The notes under the pieces were generated by a model. That model was not told the DNA's origin and did no database searches. It was given only the letters and a program-made list of their open reading frames with translations. The translations under genes and the position numbers were made by a program. Shown here in pieces: positions 33,083 to 41,652 of a DNA stretch of 64,000 nucleotides (its first letter is position 1; each line of letters opens with the position of its first letter). Location: positions 1 to 64,000 of the forward strand of contig JBFMDN010000026.1 in NCBI GenBank assembly GCA_040753915.1, written 5' to 3'. This DNA comes from JBFMDN01 sp040753915. GTDB lineage: Bacteria; Desulfobacterota; Desulfomonilia; Desulfomonilales; Desulfomonilaceae.

Positions 33083-34408
33083 ATGAATCTCCTTGCATAC
33101 AACGTCTTGCTGCACACAATTGTGGGGCCTTTTCTGGCAATTTACTACCTACCGCGGATCCTGTTCCGAGGGAAATACAGGAGATCCCTTGCGGGAAAGC
33201 TCGGCCGGCTGCCGGAGGGCTTTGTTCCCGAACGACTCACGCGCCCCCGGCTCTGGTTTCATGCTGTTTCGGTGGGCGAAGCGGTTGCTCTCGGCCCTGT
33301 GGTGCGAAGGATGAAAGAGCTGATGCCTGGTGCTTCGATAATCGTTTCCACGGGAACGGAGACGGGGCAGGACAAAGCTCAGTATTCAATTCCGGAAGCG
33401 GACGGGCTTCTTTATCTTCCTCTGGACTTTCCAGCATGCGTAAACAAGGTGGTGGATGCGATTCGACCTGACCTGTTTGTGCTGATGGAAACGGAGTTGT
33501 GGCCCAATCTGATTCACAGGCTCAAGGAGCGAGGGGCGGTGATAGCTCTTGCCAACGGGAGGATCTCGGACCGATCGTTCCCTCGATACAGGAGGCTCCG
33601 TCGCCTCTTTGGTCCGATCCTTGGAGGCATGGATCTCTTGCTCATGGGGTCCGAATTGGATGCGGTGCGAATCACGGAAATGGGTGCCCCGAGCGACCGC
33701 GTTCACGTGACGGGAAATACGAAGTTCGACGCGGCTTTGGGTCAGGTTCCATACGATGCGGAGAAGCAGGTCCGCGAGGTTCTGGACCTGGATTCGAGTG
33801 CTCAGGTGCTTGTAGCAGGCAGCACGCATCCCGGTGAAAATGAAGTGGTGCTCGATGCATATCGAGAGCTTTCCAAGAGATTTCCCGAGCTAATTCTCAT
33901 TGTGGTGCCCCGTCATGTGGAGAAAACCGAGACGATTGTCGCGGCGATGCGGCATCGGGGCATGGAGCCGGCTTTTCTCCGCAGTCGTTACGAAGAAGGT
34001 GAGCGTCGGAACGGGAGAAAAGTCGTAATCATCGATCGTACGGGAGAGCTGTTCCGGATCTACTCAGTGGCTTCCGTGGTATTCGTAGGTGGATCGCTCG
34101 TCCCCCACGGGGGGCAGAATATCCTGGAACCAGCGGCATGGGGCAAGATAGTTCTCTTTGGACCATCAATGGAAGATTTTCGCGAAGCTCGCGATATCCT
34201 TGTGAGCGCGGGGGCAGGAATACAGATTTCTGATGCTCAGCAGCTCGCCGCTCAGGTCGCGAGGATCCTGGAAGCCTCCCAGCGGTGGGACGATCAGGGT
34301 CAGCGAGGTCGGACGGAGATCCTGAAGCATGTGGGGAGTGCGGACAGGACTGCCAGATTACTCGCAGACCTTCTGGCGGCTCGGTTGAGGGGAATTCCAA
34401 GTGACTAA
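33083..34408 (+). CDS. waaA: 3-deoxy-D-manno-octulosonic acid (Kdo) transferase
   Basis: 441 residues. An N-terminal membrane-associated helix (about 1-22) is followed by the GT30 fold: RLWFHAVSVGEAVA, STGTETGQDKA, YLPLDFPACV, METELWPNLIHRL, ANGRISDRSF, GNTKFDAA, then the C-terminal half with AGSTHPGENEV, VPRHVEKTE, and GQNILEPAAWG. The catalytic Glu is in the VGE motif. It transfers Kdo from CMP-Kdo to lipid IVA on the inner membrane's cytoplasmic side, so the organism makes LPS. No other lipid A genes are adjacent. Confidence 0.95.
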   Translation: MNLLAYNVLLHTIVGPFLAIYYLPRILFRGKYRRSLAGKLGRLPEGFVPERLTRPRLWFHAVSVGEAVALGPVVRRMKELMPGASIIVSTGTETGQDKAQYSIPEADGLLYLPLDFPACVNKVVDAIRPDLFVLMETELWPNLIHRLKERGAVIALANGRISDRSFPRYRRLRRLFGPILGGMDLLLMGSELDAVRITEMGAPSDRVHVTGNTKFDAALGQVPYDAEKQVREVLDLDSSAQVLVAGSTHPGENEVVLDAYRELSKRFPELILIVVPRHVEKTETIVAAMRHRGMEPAFLRSRYEEGERRNGRKVVIIDRTGELFRIYSVASVVFVGGSLVPHGGQNILEPAAWGKIVLFGPSMEDFREARDILVSAGAGIQISDAQQLAAQVARILEASQRWDDQGQRGRTEILKHVGSADRTARLLADLLAARLRGIPSD

Positions 34409-34488
34409 GTGCAGGATTTGATAAATTCGGTCGCGGATTCCGAACCGCCCCCCGCTGGTCCCCCCGGTAACAGGGGGGAAGGACTCCC
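34408..34488 (+). repeat. Dispersed repeat B, copy 2, with GC-rich hairpin
   Basis: GTGCAGGATTTGATAAATTCGG is a variant of the B core, joined to CGGATTCCGAACCG and a CCCCCCGG/CAGGGGGG hairpin. The same composite recurs at 58126-58235. Confidence 0.7.
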
Positions 34489-34699
34489 ATATGCGTTAAC
34501 TTTGGATTCGCGGTTATGTCGCGATTATACCAATTACATCACGGCGCAGTCGTAGATCGGGCTCCACCCCACAGCAGGGCAGGTTTCAAAACTGTCCTCC
34601 ACTAAAACACGCGCTGAATCTGCTCTTCCCTAAAGGGAGCAGTTTCCCAAGTACGTCACCGTACTTATGAAATCCTGGAATAGGAGCGCTTCGAGGCGG
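34409..34699. other. Intergenic with repeat B copies
   Basis: No gene recognised. Two copies of repeat B in opposite orientation (34408-34488 and 34641-34680) flank about 150 bases of otherwise featureless sequence between convergent genes waaA and the YciO-like gene. Confidence 0.6.
34641..34680 (-). repeat. Dispersed repeat B, copy 3 (reverse orientation)
   Basis: On the minus strand CAGGATTTCATAAGTACGGT is identical over 20 bases to copy 1 at 11477-11513. Confidence 0.75.
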
Positions 34700-35308
34700 T
34701 CACATAAACGGCGCGACGTCTCCTTTGCCTTCCCGGATAACCTCAGGAACGTCATCGACAAGGCTGATCACAGAAGACGGTGCAGGCAGAAAAACACCAC
34801 CGTCGACAATGATGTCGACGAGGCCTTTGTACATCCGGTCTATCTCGACAGGGTCATCGAGAAGCTGGTCGTCGGGCATTCTCACTGAGGAGCTCAGAAT
34901 GGGGTTGCCCAGTTCTGCTACCAGAGACTGACAGATTCTATTATCCGGAATCCGTATGCCCACCTCGTTTCGCTTGGTCAGGACAATTCTCGGCACGAGC
35001 CTGGTTGCCTTGAGAATGAATGTATAGTGGCCGGGCAGGTACCGCCTCAGGACCTTGTACGCAAAGTCGCTCACCTGAGCGTAATCGGCGATTGTCTTCA
35101 AGTCGGCGAATACAAAAGACAAGGGCCTCTTCGGGTCCATTTTCTTGATACGGCGAACCCTCTCGATTGCCTTCTTGCTGTTGATGTCGCATCCCAATCC
35201 GTACACCGTGTCCGTGGGATAGACGATTACCCCTCCGGATCGCAGTACGTCCGCTACTCGCTTGATGTGTCTCGGTTGAGGGTTCTTCGGGTTGATCTGA
35301 AGAATCAT
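34700..35308 (-). CDS. YciO/Sua5/YrdC family protein (threonylcarbamoyl-AMP synthase-like)
   Basis: 202 residues forming one YrdC domain: GGVIVYPTDTVYGLGCDI nucleotide pocket, RPLSFVF, LPGHYTFILKAT, EVGIRIPDN and SSSVRMPDD. The overall pattern, including LINP-type N-terminus and the ending VIREGKGDVAPFM, is closest to E. coli YciO rather than TsaC. TsaC/Sua5 makes threonylcarbamoyl-AMP for t6A tRNA; YciO members have a related but weaker activity. The ATG at 35308 has no strong ribosome site. It lies 67 bases after ribD on the same strand. Confidence 0.85.
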   Translation of the reverse strand: MILQINPKNPQPRHIKRVADVLRSGGVIVYPTDTVYGLGCDINSKKAIERVRRIKKMDPKRPLSFVFADLKTIADYAQVSDFAYKVLRRYLPGHYTFILKATRLVPRIVLTKRNEVGIRIPDNRICQSLVAELGNPILSSSVRMPDDQLLDDPVEIDRMYKGLVDIIVDGGVFLPAPSSVISLVDDVPEVIREGKGDVAPFM

Positions 35309-35375
35309 GGTTAAAACCTTGTGCTCCGTAGGATGTGCACGCCACTGCTCCTACGACTGGGCTCGGATCGGCAGC

Positions 35376-36563
35376 TCAAGTATGCACGCCGGGATAGCAG
35401 ACTCTGCCGTCGATGCAAATATCCGGACCCACTCGAGAAGTTCGTACCTCCACGAGCCGTGGCGCATCCTTCAACCGGGCAATTCCTGTTCCGCCTATTC
35501 CCGGGTGAGCGGTTTCTCCTCCTATCAGGATCGGAGCGTAGAAGAAGATGCACCGGTCTACAATTCGCTCTTCGAGGGCACTCCACGCGAGGCCGCTCCC
35601 TCCCTCGATCAGTATGGACGTGATTCCTATCTTAAACAGTTTCGACATAAGATCTCGAAGGTCCACTCTGCTCTGTCCGGAGGTCCGCAGTACCTTTGCT
35701 CCTGTCTTCTCGATTGCAAGACGGCGGTCTTGGTGAGGGGATTCGACAGTTGCTATAATCACCTTCGAGCCGCCCGATGAATTCAGAATGGCTGCATTCA
35801 GCGGGGTCCGAAGATGAGAATCTGCGACGATCCTAATGGGATTTTGCCCGCGGCCGTCGGGCAGCCGAGTGGTCAAGCGAGGATTGTCGGCCAGAACCGT
35901 CCCGATGCCAACCATGACTGCCGAGACTCTGTCCCTCAGTCTATGCACCTTTGCTCGCGACTGCTCTGATGTGATCCACTGGGACGCGCCCGTTCGGGTG
36001 GCTATGCGCCCATCGAGGCTCATCGCAAGCTTGAGATACACGAATGGGCGCCGTTCTTTCACGTTTGCCAAGTACACTTCGTTTTGACGCCTGCACCTGT
36101 TCTCCAACAAAGGACCGACGACCTCGATCCCAGCCTTTCTCAGGGTGTCTGCCCCGCCGCCCCTCACTCCGGGATTTGGATCGTCAATGCCGTAGTAGAC
36201 CTTTCCAATGCCGGCTTCTCGTATGGCCTCGGTACAGGGGGGGGTTCTCCCGTGGTGGTTGCACGGCTCGAGTGTCACAAAGAGCTCGGCATTGCGCGCC
36301 TCACTCCCCGCGCTTCTGATAGCCTCAACTTCGGCGTGGGGACGGCCCGCGGCGCGGTGAAATCCCTGTCCAACCACTTTCCCATCCTTGACGATCACCG
36401 CACCTACCACGGGGTTGGGGGATGTGCGCCCAAGCCCTCTCCTGGCTAGCTTGAGAGCGAGGCTCATAAATTTTTCGGCTTCACGAAGATTGGTGGATTT
36501 CCCGGCTTTCATGCGAGGATTCACTTCGGGCAGGTGACTGTTCCCGTGCCTCCTTGAGTTCAT
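35376..36563 (-). CDS. ribD: Bifunctional riboflavin biosynthesis protein RibD
   Basis: 395 residues. Deaminase domain with the zinc ligands HAE (His 76, Glu 78 from this start) and PCNHHGRTPPC (Cys 101, Cys 110); reductase domain from about residue 175 with LKLAMSLDGRIATRTG and EGGSGLAWS. It converts the first pyrimidine intermediate of riboflavin synthesis by deamination and NADPH reduction. The ATG at 36563 has AAGGA upstream but overlaps nrdR by 83 bases; ATG 36512 would overlap 32 and also keeps both domains. Other rib genes are not in the window. Confidence 0.93.
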   Translation of the reverse strand: MNSRRHGNSHLPEVNPRMKAGKSTNLREAEKFMSLALKLARRGLGRTSPNPVVGAVIVKDGKVVGQGFHRAAGRPHAEVEAIRSAGSEARNAELFVTLEPCNHHGRTPPCTEAIREAGIGKVYYGIDDPNPGVRGGGADTLRKAGIEVVGPLLENRCRRQNEVYLANVKERRPFVYLKLAMSLDGRIATRTGASQWITSEQSRAKVHRLRDRVSAVMVGIGTVLADNPRLTTRLPDGRGQNPIRIVADSHLRTPLNAAILNSSGGSKVIIATVESPHQDRRLAIEKTGAKVLRTSGQSRVDLRDLMSKLFKIGITSILIEGGSGLAWSALEERIVDRCIFFYAPILIGGETAHPGIGGTGIARLKDAPRLVEVRTSRVGPDICIDGRVCYPGVHT

Positions 36564-37005
36564 ACAATTCCTTAATCTCGTTCATGAATTCTTCGATGTC
36601 GCGAAAGGAGCGATATACGGACGCGAACCGGACGTACGCGACGTCGTCAATCCGGCGAAGCTCGTCCATGATCCGTTCTCCAATGTATCTCACGCTGACC
36701 TCTTTGTCAGCCTTTTCCATGAGCTCCTGCTCAATAGCGTCCGCAACTGCTTCGATCCTATCAATGCTCACTGGCCTCTTCTCGCAGGCCCTCCTCATTC
36801 CTTCCACGATCTTTCTGCGGTCAAAGTTTTCTCGACGGCCGTCCTTCTTTACAACGAGGGGGAGAATTTCTTCTATGCGCTCGTACGTGGTGAACCTTTT
36901 GTTACAGTTCAGGCACTGGCGTCGCCGACGAATTACGGTGTTATCTTTGCCGAGGCGGGAGTCGATCACCTTGTCATCGATCGTGCCACAGGCTGGGCAT
37001 TTCAT
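36481..37005 (-). CDS. nrdR: Transcriptional repressor NrdR
   Basis: 174 residues. A zinc ribbon (Cys 3, 6, 31, 34: CPAC and CLNC) followed by an ATP-cone domain (about 48-140: VVKKDGRRENFDRRKIVEGM, KEVSVRYIGERIMDELRRID). NrdR senses ATP/dATP and represses ribonucleotide reductase genes. The C-terminal 25 residues are an acidic Ser/His/Glu tail that overlaps ribD. The nrdR-ribD order is common in bacteria. Confidence 0.95.
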   Translation of the reverse strand: MKCPACGTIDDKVIDSRLGKDNTVIRRRRQCLNCNKRFTTYERIEEILPLVVKKDGRRENFDRRKIVEGMRRACEKRPVSIDRIEAVADAIEQELMEKADKEVSVRYIGERIMDELRRIDDVAYVRFASVYRSFRDIEEFMNEIKELYELKEAREQSPARSESSHESREIHQSS

Positions 37006-37044
37006 GCTCGACCGCCTTAAATCGAGTCGTGGGAAACTCCGATT

Positions 37045-37788
37045 ATGATTCTCTACATTTATACCGAATCCCGGGAAGATGCAAGAAGAATCTGGACTAA
37101 TGCCCTTTGTCGCGCCACCCGGTTACTACGGAGTCAACAAATACCGCAGGGTGACGCGCTGATTCGAAACGGGTGCTGCGCCTTTGCGGTCCTTGACCCG
37201 GAAGCAATAGAACCCGATACTGTTCCAAGACTGGCCGGAGCGTTTTCCCAGCACATTGCCTATGCTACTGCGCATGGAGATCTCGCTGTGCCATGGCGGG
37301 ACCGGCATTGGTGTTGTCAGACCTTAGGAGAGACGTCATCCTGGCGGTCGAATTCCTGGGACGAGGCTCGATTGAGAGATCCAGGACGAAAAGATAGCCT
37401 GCGAACAAAGTTACTGGCCGTCATCACCGTGGCTGACGCAGCACTAATACTATGCATCCTGGTGACCGCGTTCCTTCTGGGATGGCTCAGCCCAAAGCTT
37501 TTCGTGTTCCATGGAACGGAAGTCGAGATCAGGGAAGGCGATCGAGTGGCAGGTAGATACTCGCTCGAAACGGATAGACGTGTGGAGGCGGAAGGGCCAT
37601 TGGGCAGGACGCTCATCGAGATCAAGGACGGGCACGCTCGAATAGTGTCGTCTCCTTGTCCCTGTAAAGTGTGTGTCAGAATGGGGACGATCGGCAGGGA
37701 AGGGGGAGCGATTGCTTGCGTGCCCAATAGGATAGTCGTTAGCGTGGGAAAACAACGGGCGGACGGCCTGGACGCGGTGAGCAAATGA
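37045..37788 (+). CDS. NusG-domain II protein with N-terminal extension
   Basis: 247 residues. The C-terminal ~130 residues are recognisable: a membrane segment (LLAVITVADAALILCILVTAFLLG, about 122-146), then the NusG-II/DUF1312 beta domain ending in a Cys-rich motif PCPCKVCVRMG and ACVPNRIVV. Such proteins are usually ~130 residues and sit beside a Gx-transporter gene, as here (ATGA overlap). The N-terminal ~110 residues (IYTESREDARRIWTNALC, CCAFAVLDPEAIEPDTVPRLAG) are not part of that family; the frame reads open and protein-like. A TTG at 37370 with GAGG upstream would give the usual short form. Cys motif suggests metal or redox binding. Confidence 0.7.
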   Translation: MILYIYTESREDARRIWTNALCRATRLLRSQQIPQGDALIRNGCCAFAVLDPEAIEPDTVPRLAGAFSQHIAYATAHGDLAVPWRDRHWCCQTLGETSSWRSNSWDEARLRDPGRKDSLRTKLLAVITVADAALILCILVTAFLLGWLSPKLFVFHGTEVEIREGDRVAGRYSLETDRRVEAEGPLGRTLIEIKDGHARIVSSPCPCKVCVRMGTIGREGGAIACVPNRIVVSVGKQRADGLDAVSK

Positions 37789-38294
37789 GTGCCAGTGCCT
37801 CTAAGACAGCGCGGCTCGCATTGCTTCTGGCACTGGCTACCGTAATCCACACTGCGGAGGCGTTCCTTCCGGTCACCGTGGTGTGGTTCAGATTCGGATT
37901 CGCCAACATCATTGGAATTGCTACCCTCTATCTTTTCGGATTCGCTGACGCTGTCTTTGTGACGATCGCACGTGTATTCCTCGGGTCGCTCGTCACCGGC
38001 CTGTTCGGGTCTCCCGCGTTTCTTCTCTCCGCCGCAGGGGGGGGCTGCTCGATTCTGATCATGGGACTGGCATTCCGGTTCTGCGGGGGAATTCTCTCAG
38101 AAGTCGGGGTGAGTGTGCTCGGCGCCTTGGTTCACAATGTAGCACAATTGGTAACTGCGTACGCCCTGATAGTGAGAAACGAGGGGATATTTGTCCTACT
38201 GCCTTTGCTCATGGTGACTTCAGTAGTTACGGGGTGCCTCAATGGCATTGCAGCGCGGTTCCTCATTGCTCACTTCAGGAAGACCACGACTTAA
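37785..38294 (+). CDS. Gx transporter family membrane protein
   Basis: 169 residues, about five hydrophobic segments with many Gly (GFANIIGIATLYLFGFADAV, LGSLVTGLFGSPAFLLSAAGGG). It matches the Gx-transporter/heptaprenyl diphosphate synthase component I family, ECF-S-like in shape and typically paired with a NusG-II protein. Substrate unknown; the pair is often near redox-membrane (Rnf/FMN) genes, which hints at a flavin or quinone-related cargo. The start overlaps the stop of the preceding gene (ATGA). Confidence 0.82.
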   Translation: MSASASKTARLALLLALATVIHTAEAFLPVTVVWFRFGFANIIGIATLYLFGFADAVFVTIARVFLGSLVTGLFGSPAFLLSAAGGGCSILIMGLAFRFCGGILSEVGVSVLGALVHNVAQLVTAYALIVRNEGIFVLLPLLMVTSVVTGCLNGIAARFLIAHFRKTTT

Positions 38295-38321
38295 GAGAGG
38301 GAAGCGTTGAGCGACTACCTC

Positions 38322-39533
38322 TCAATATCCCATGAGACCGCAACATCGCGTGCATACAGGCATCAGGCCTTCTTCCGATAGGCTCTTTCTAAAGGTCCTG
38401 TACTGCGGCGAATTCCAGAGATCGGTGATGGTGTTTTCCTTCACGTTTCCCACGACAAAATCATGGTAGTCGCGACAAGGGGACATATCCCCGTTCGAAT
38501 TGAGCTCCACCGCGCTGAAGATGGAGACGCACCGATCGAAACCGAATCGGCAATCGTGGTCTGTGTAGTAGCGCTCCAGATCCTCCACGGAGGTAAGGGG
38601 AGGCATGATGATCACCGCGGGACCGGACAGGTCCGCAGCCCGAGCACTCAACTGTTTCAACTGGCTCGACAGCACATTGTAGTCTGGTGGGGTCCAGGTC
38701 CCCACCCATCCGTAATGTTTCTCGGGCTTGAAGCCGAATCGTCTTTCGAAGTCCTGGGCGTGCCGCTCGGCCGATTCCTTGTCTATCCACCAGGCGAGGT
38801 AGAAGACACACACATCCACTTTGTCACGAAAGACGTTGTAGATATCCACGAGGCGGTTGTAGTTCAGGTGGTTGATGGTGGTCAGGGCTGCAACGAGGGG
38901 CAGTCGTTGTTTGCCGGCCTTTCTCAGCTCGTTGATGCGATCGATTGCCGCGCAAATGGTGCTGAAATTGTCTACGCCAGGATTTGCTCCCGGCCTGCAC
39001 GAATTGTGCACTTCCGCGTCCGGCCCATCCACAGAGATTTGAATCACGAACATGGGCGCTGCGACCAGTCTCTCCGCGTGGCGAACCAGTCCCGTTCCAT
39101 TGGTTGCGATGCTGGGAGCCATCCCGAGACGTGCGGCCTCTTCTATGATCTCCACCGATCCGGCGTAGAGCATGGGCTCCCCGCCCCAGAGGTACACTGA
39201 CGGATGATGGCCGTTCTTGTCGAGATCGCGAAGGAGCTCAATATACCGTTGTGGCGTCACTTCCTCTTTTCTCAGATCCGCCAAGGAGCATGCACGGAGG
39301 AATCCGTGATCTCCCCACTGGCCACACGTATGGCATCGAAGGTTGCACACGTCCGTGATGCGAATGCTGCATTGTCTGATCCGGTTCGCCTTCCCATCGT
39401 TCGGGCCCTGAGAAAGGTTCCGGAGGAACTTGTCGACCTGGATCATGGCCACGTTCTTGGCGTACCTCGGGTTTTCCAAGACCCGTGGAGCTATCTTGAG
39501 GATTGTATTGATCGGCACCCAACTGACACTCAT
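38322..39533 (-). CDS. Radical SAM protein with SPASM-type C-terminus
   Basis: 403 residues from ATG 39533, with GGAAGG upstream; an extension to TTG 39710 adds 59 residues with a hydrophobic stretch but no site. The radical SAM cluster is CNLRCHTC (Cys 63, 67, 70), with YLWGGEP as the GGE motif and ISVDGPD. The C-terminal part has CRFGFDRC, CRDYHD, and CTRCCGLMG, the Cys pattern of a SPASM/twitch domain that holds extra 4Fe-4S clusters. Such enzymes modify peptides or activate sulfatases. No small peptide precursor or sulfatase gene is obvious next to it, so the substrate is unknown. Confidence 0.9.
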   Translation of the reverse strand: MSVSWVPINTILKIAPRVLENPRYAKNVAMIQVDKFLRNLSQGPNDGKANRIRQCSIRITDVCNLRCHTCGQWGDHGFLRACSLADLRKEEVTPQRYIELLRDLDKNGHHPSVYLWGGEPMLYAGSVEIIEEAARLGMAPSIATNGTGLVRHAERLVAAPMFVIQISVDGPDAEVHNSCRPGANPGVDNFSTICAAIDRINELRKAGKQRLPLVAALTTINHLNYNRLVDIYNVFRDKVDVCVFYLAWWIDKESAERHAQDFERRFGFKPEKHYGWVGTWTPPDYNVLSSQLKQLSARAADLSGPAVIIMPPLTSVEDLERYYTDHDCRFGFDRCVSIFSAVELNSNGDMSPCRDYHDFVVGNVKENTITDLWNSPQYRTFRKSLSEEGLMPVCTRCCGLMGY

Positions 39534-39989
39534 GTACTCGAGCCTTCCAAGATTCGTTGTCGGCAAATAGTATCGTGATCCGAGGACGACCGCAAGCGTC
39601 GCGAAGGAACTGACCACAGTTAGGAGCCGAATGGCGAAAGACGGTGAGGGGAATCTGGGCAGTCGTCCAAATTCGATACCGGGGGAGCGGGCTTTAAGAA
39701 ACTGTCTCAAGACTCAGGGTACACCAGAAAAAGTGGTACGGTGAGGGAGGATACTGCCCATGGAGCCCTCACCCCACCTTCTCCCAGAGGGAGAGGGCTC
39801 TGTCATTCCGGGCGGTTGCAAGTCCCCCTTCCTTTCGGGAAAGGGCTAGGGTAAGGGTGCTAAAAAAGAAGCGTGCCACGATCTTAATTTTTGTCGCAAT
39901 TCCGCGACAGCTTCTTTAATGGCGCCCACCCTAAAGGCCAGTTCAAGACAAGGATACCGCGAGACGCCCGCGCTGCGGGCGGATCCGTT
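39534..39989. other. Intergenic with GC-rich low-complexity repeat
   Basis: No gene recognised. The stretch 39770-39860 (family C) is a pair of imperfect hairpins built from CCCTCACCCC, CTCCCAGAGGGAG and CCTTTCGGGAAAGG. An open frame at 39891-40130 has no support. Confidence 0.5.
39770..39860 (+). repeat. Dispersed GC-rich repeat C
   Basis: CTCCC-AGAGGGAG and CTTTCGGGAAAG hairpins joined by a 20-base spacer. Similar pyrimidine/purine hairpins occur within 34455-34488 and 58168-58235. It is intergenic, between the radical SAM gene and the first TPR gene. Confidence 0.55.
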
Positions 39990-41579
39990 TCACCAGAAAC
40001 GTCTCGGCTCGGGCTCACTCCCTATCTCATCAGGGCCCGCGGAAAAGGGGGAAGGGAAGGTGAACGTCGAGGCTTTCTTGGAAAGGCTCAAGGTCTCGTT
40101 GAGAAGTCGGCGCACCTGGGCGACGCGTGATTCCTGTTTGAGTAGCGTAAGGGCATGGCGGAAATCTTCAGCGGCACGAGTGTATTGCTGCTTGTCCTTG
40201 TAAGCCACCCCCCGGTTAGCATAGGCAAGGCCGTGAGACGGTTGCTTCTTGATCACCGTCGTGAAAGCGGTGATAGCGTTGTCCAGATCCCGATTCAACA
40301 AGTATGCCCTTCCCATTTGGTAATAGATATCTGCGGAAGAGGAGTCCGCATCCGCCGCGATCGCGGCCTTGAAATCCCGAATGGCTGCCGGAAAGGCTCC
40401 CTGCTCGACATGAGCCAGTCCCCGAGCGTACAGGGCCTTGGCATCGTTGGCATTGGACCGCAAGGCAGCATCCAGGTCCGCTATGGCTTCGCGGTACCTA
40501 CCTGCCATGACTTCCGCCCTCCCACGCAAACCAAGGATTATCGGATCGTTCGGGCTATCTTGAAGCGCCTGGTTGAAGTCCTCGATGGCCTGCTCCGGCC
40601 TTTTCAGATCCATGAGAATCTCACCCCGGGCCAATCGTGTGGCCGCGTCCGACCCGTGAAGCCGTATGAGCTCCGTGTAATCTTCCACAGCCTCCTCATT
40701 CCGGTCCATTTTCCTGTATACTGCCGCCCTGTTCAGTCGCGCCAGGCCGAACTTCGGATCCAGCTCTACCGCACGGCTGAGATCCTTGATGGCTCCCTCC
40801 AGATTGCCGGCTTCTGCGTGAGCCCATCCTCTGTTGTTAAATGCCTCGATGTTCTTGACATCCAAATTGATGGCTTTGTCATAATTCTGGATGGCGCCTG
40901 CAACATTCCCGCGCGAGAAGAGCAGGTTGCCACGCTTGAGCCAGGCGTCCCCGTATTTCGGGTTCAGCTCCAGTGCCTTGTCCAGGTCAGCCAATGCCTT
41001 GTCCGATTCCTTGGCATCCAAATAGGCCACAGCCCGGAGGTAGTACGCTTGACTGTCCTGAGGATAGAGGGCCAATGCTTTGTTCAGATCCTCAATAGCT
41101 GCCTGATGGCTCCCTTGCCCAATGTTGGCTTCAGCCCTTGCCCTGTACGCACCAGCGTGTTCCGCGTCCAAGGCTATCACCTGATTCATATCTTCAATTG
41201 CTTTGTCGTTGCGCTTCTTCTCAAGATAGATAAGCCCTCTCCCGTACAGTGCGTCGACGATCTTGGGGTCTCTGTCTAGAGCGCGGGAAAAGTCCTCCAG
41301 AGCGCGTTCGATGTCCCCTTTGGATCGATAGGCCACACCTCGATTGAAATAGGCCCTGGCATGATCGGGGTCCAGAGCGAGGACTCGAGTGTACAGCCGG
41401 ATGGCTTCATCGAGGTTCCATTTCCAATGAGCCTCGACCGCTTCCGCGTACATGTTCTTGGTGTTGTCGGCGGCAAACGCAGAGCCATGCCAAAGCTGTG
41501 ACAGGGCTACGGCTAGAGTCAACACAACCGCCAGGGACCCAATTGACGTCAATCTTGCTTCCTGCTTTCTATCATACAA
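39990..41579 (-). CDS. Tetratricopeptide repeat protein, secreted
   Basis: 529 residues. A signal peptide (hydrophobic about 12-32, cleavage near AFAA) and then about 13 TPR units, each with the pattern A-Y-x-N/R-R-G-x-A-Y...A-I-x-D-x-x-x-A-x-x-x-x-P (for example AYFNRGVAYRSKGDIERALED). The end (about 505-529) is a Ser/Pro/Phe-rich tail. TPR superhelices bind peptides; function unspecified. TTG 41579 keeps the basic n-region of the signal peptide; TTG 41552 has a better ribosome site (AGGAA). It lies 73 bases after the second TPR gene and upstream of nothing, so both may form a transcript toward the window start. Confidence 0.85.
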   Translation of the reverse strand: MYDRKQEARLTSIGSLAVVLTLAVALSQLWHGSAFAADNTKNMYAEAVEAHWKWNLDEAIRLYTRVLALDPDHARAYFNRGVAYRSKGDIERALEDFSRALDRDPKIVDALYGRGLIYLEKKRNDKAIEDMNQVIALDAEHAGAYRARAEANIGQGSHQAAIEDLNKALALYPQDSQAYYLRAVAYLDAKESDKALADLDKALELNPKYGDAWLKRGNLLFSRGNVAGAIQNYDKAINLDVKNIEAFNNRGWAHAEAGNLEGAIKDLSRAVELDPKFGLARLNRAAVYRKMDRNEEAVEDYTELIRLHGSDAATRLARGEILMDLKRPEQAIEDFNQALQDSPNDPIILGLRGRAEVMAGRYREAIADLDAALRSNANDAKALYARGLAHVEQGAFPAAIRDFKAAIAADADSSSADIYYQMGRAYLLNRDLDNAITAFTTVIKKQPSHGLAYANRGVAYKDKQQYTRAAEDFRHALTLLKQESRVAQVRRLLNETLSLSKKASTFTFPSPFSAGPDEIGSEPEPRRFW

Positions 41580-41652
41580 GCCGTAATCCCGCCTCCGTCA
41601 CGGGACCTTTCGCAACAGCGAGAGGTCAGCGGATCTTGACACAGCGGGACTC

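Noticed and set aside
40155..41279. 374-codon plus-strand open frame opposite the first TPR gene
   Set aside because: It mirrors the regular codon pattern of the TPR repeats on the other strand, has no ribosome site or domain, and the minus-strand product is unmistakable.
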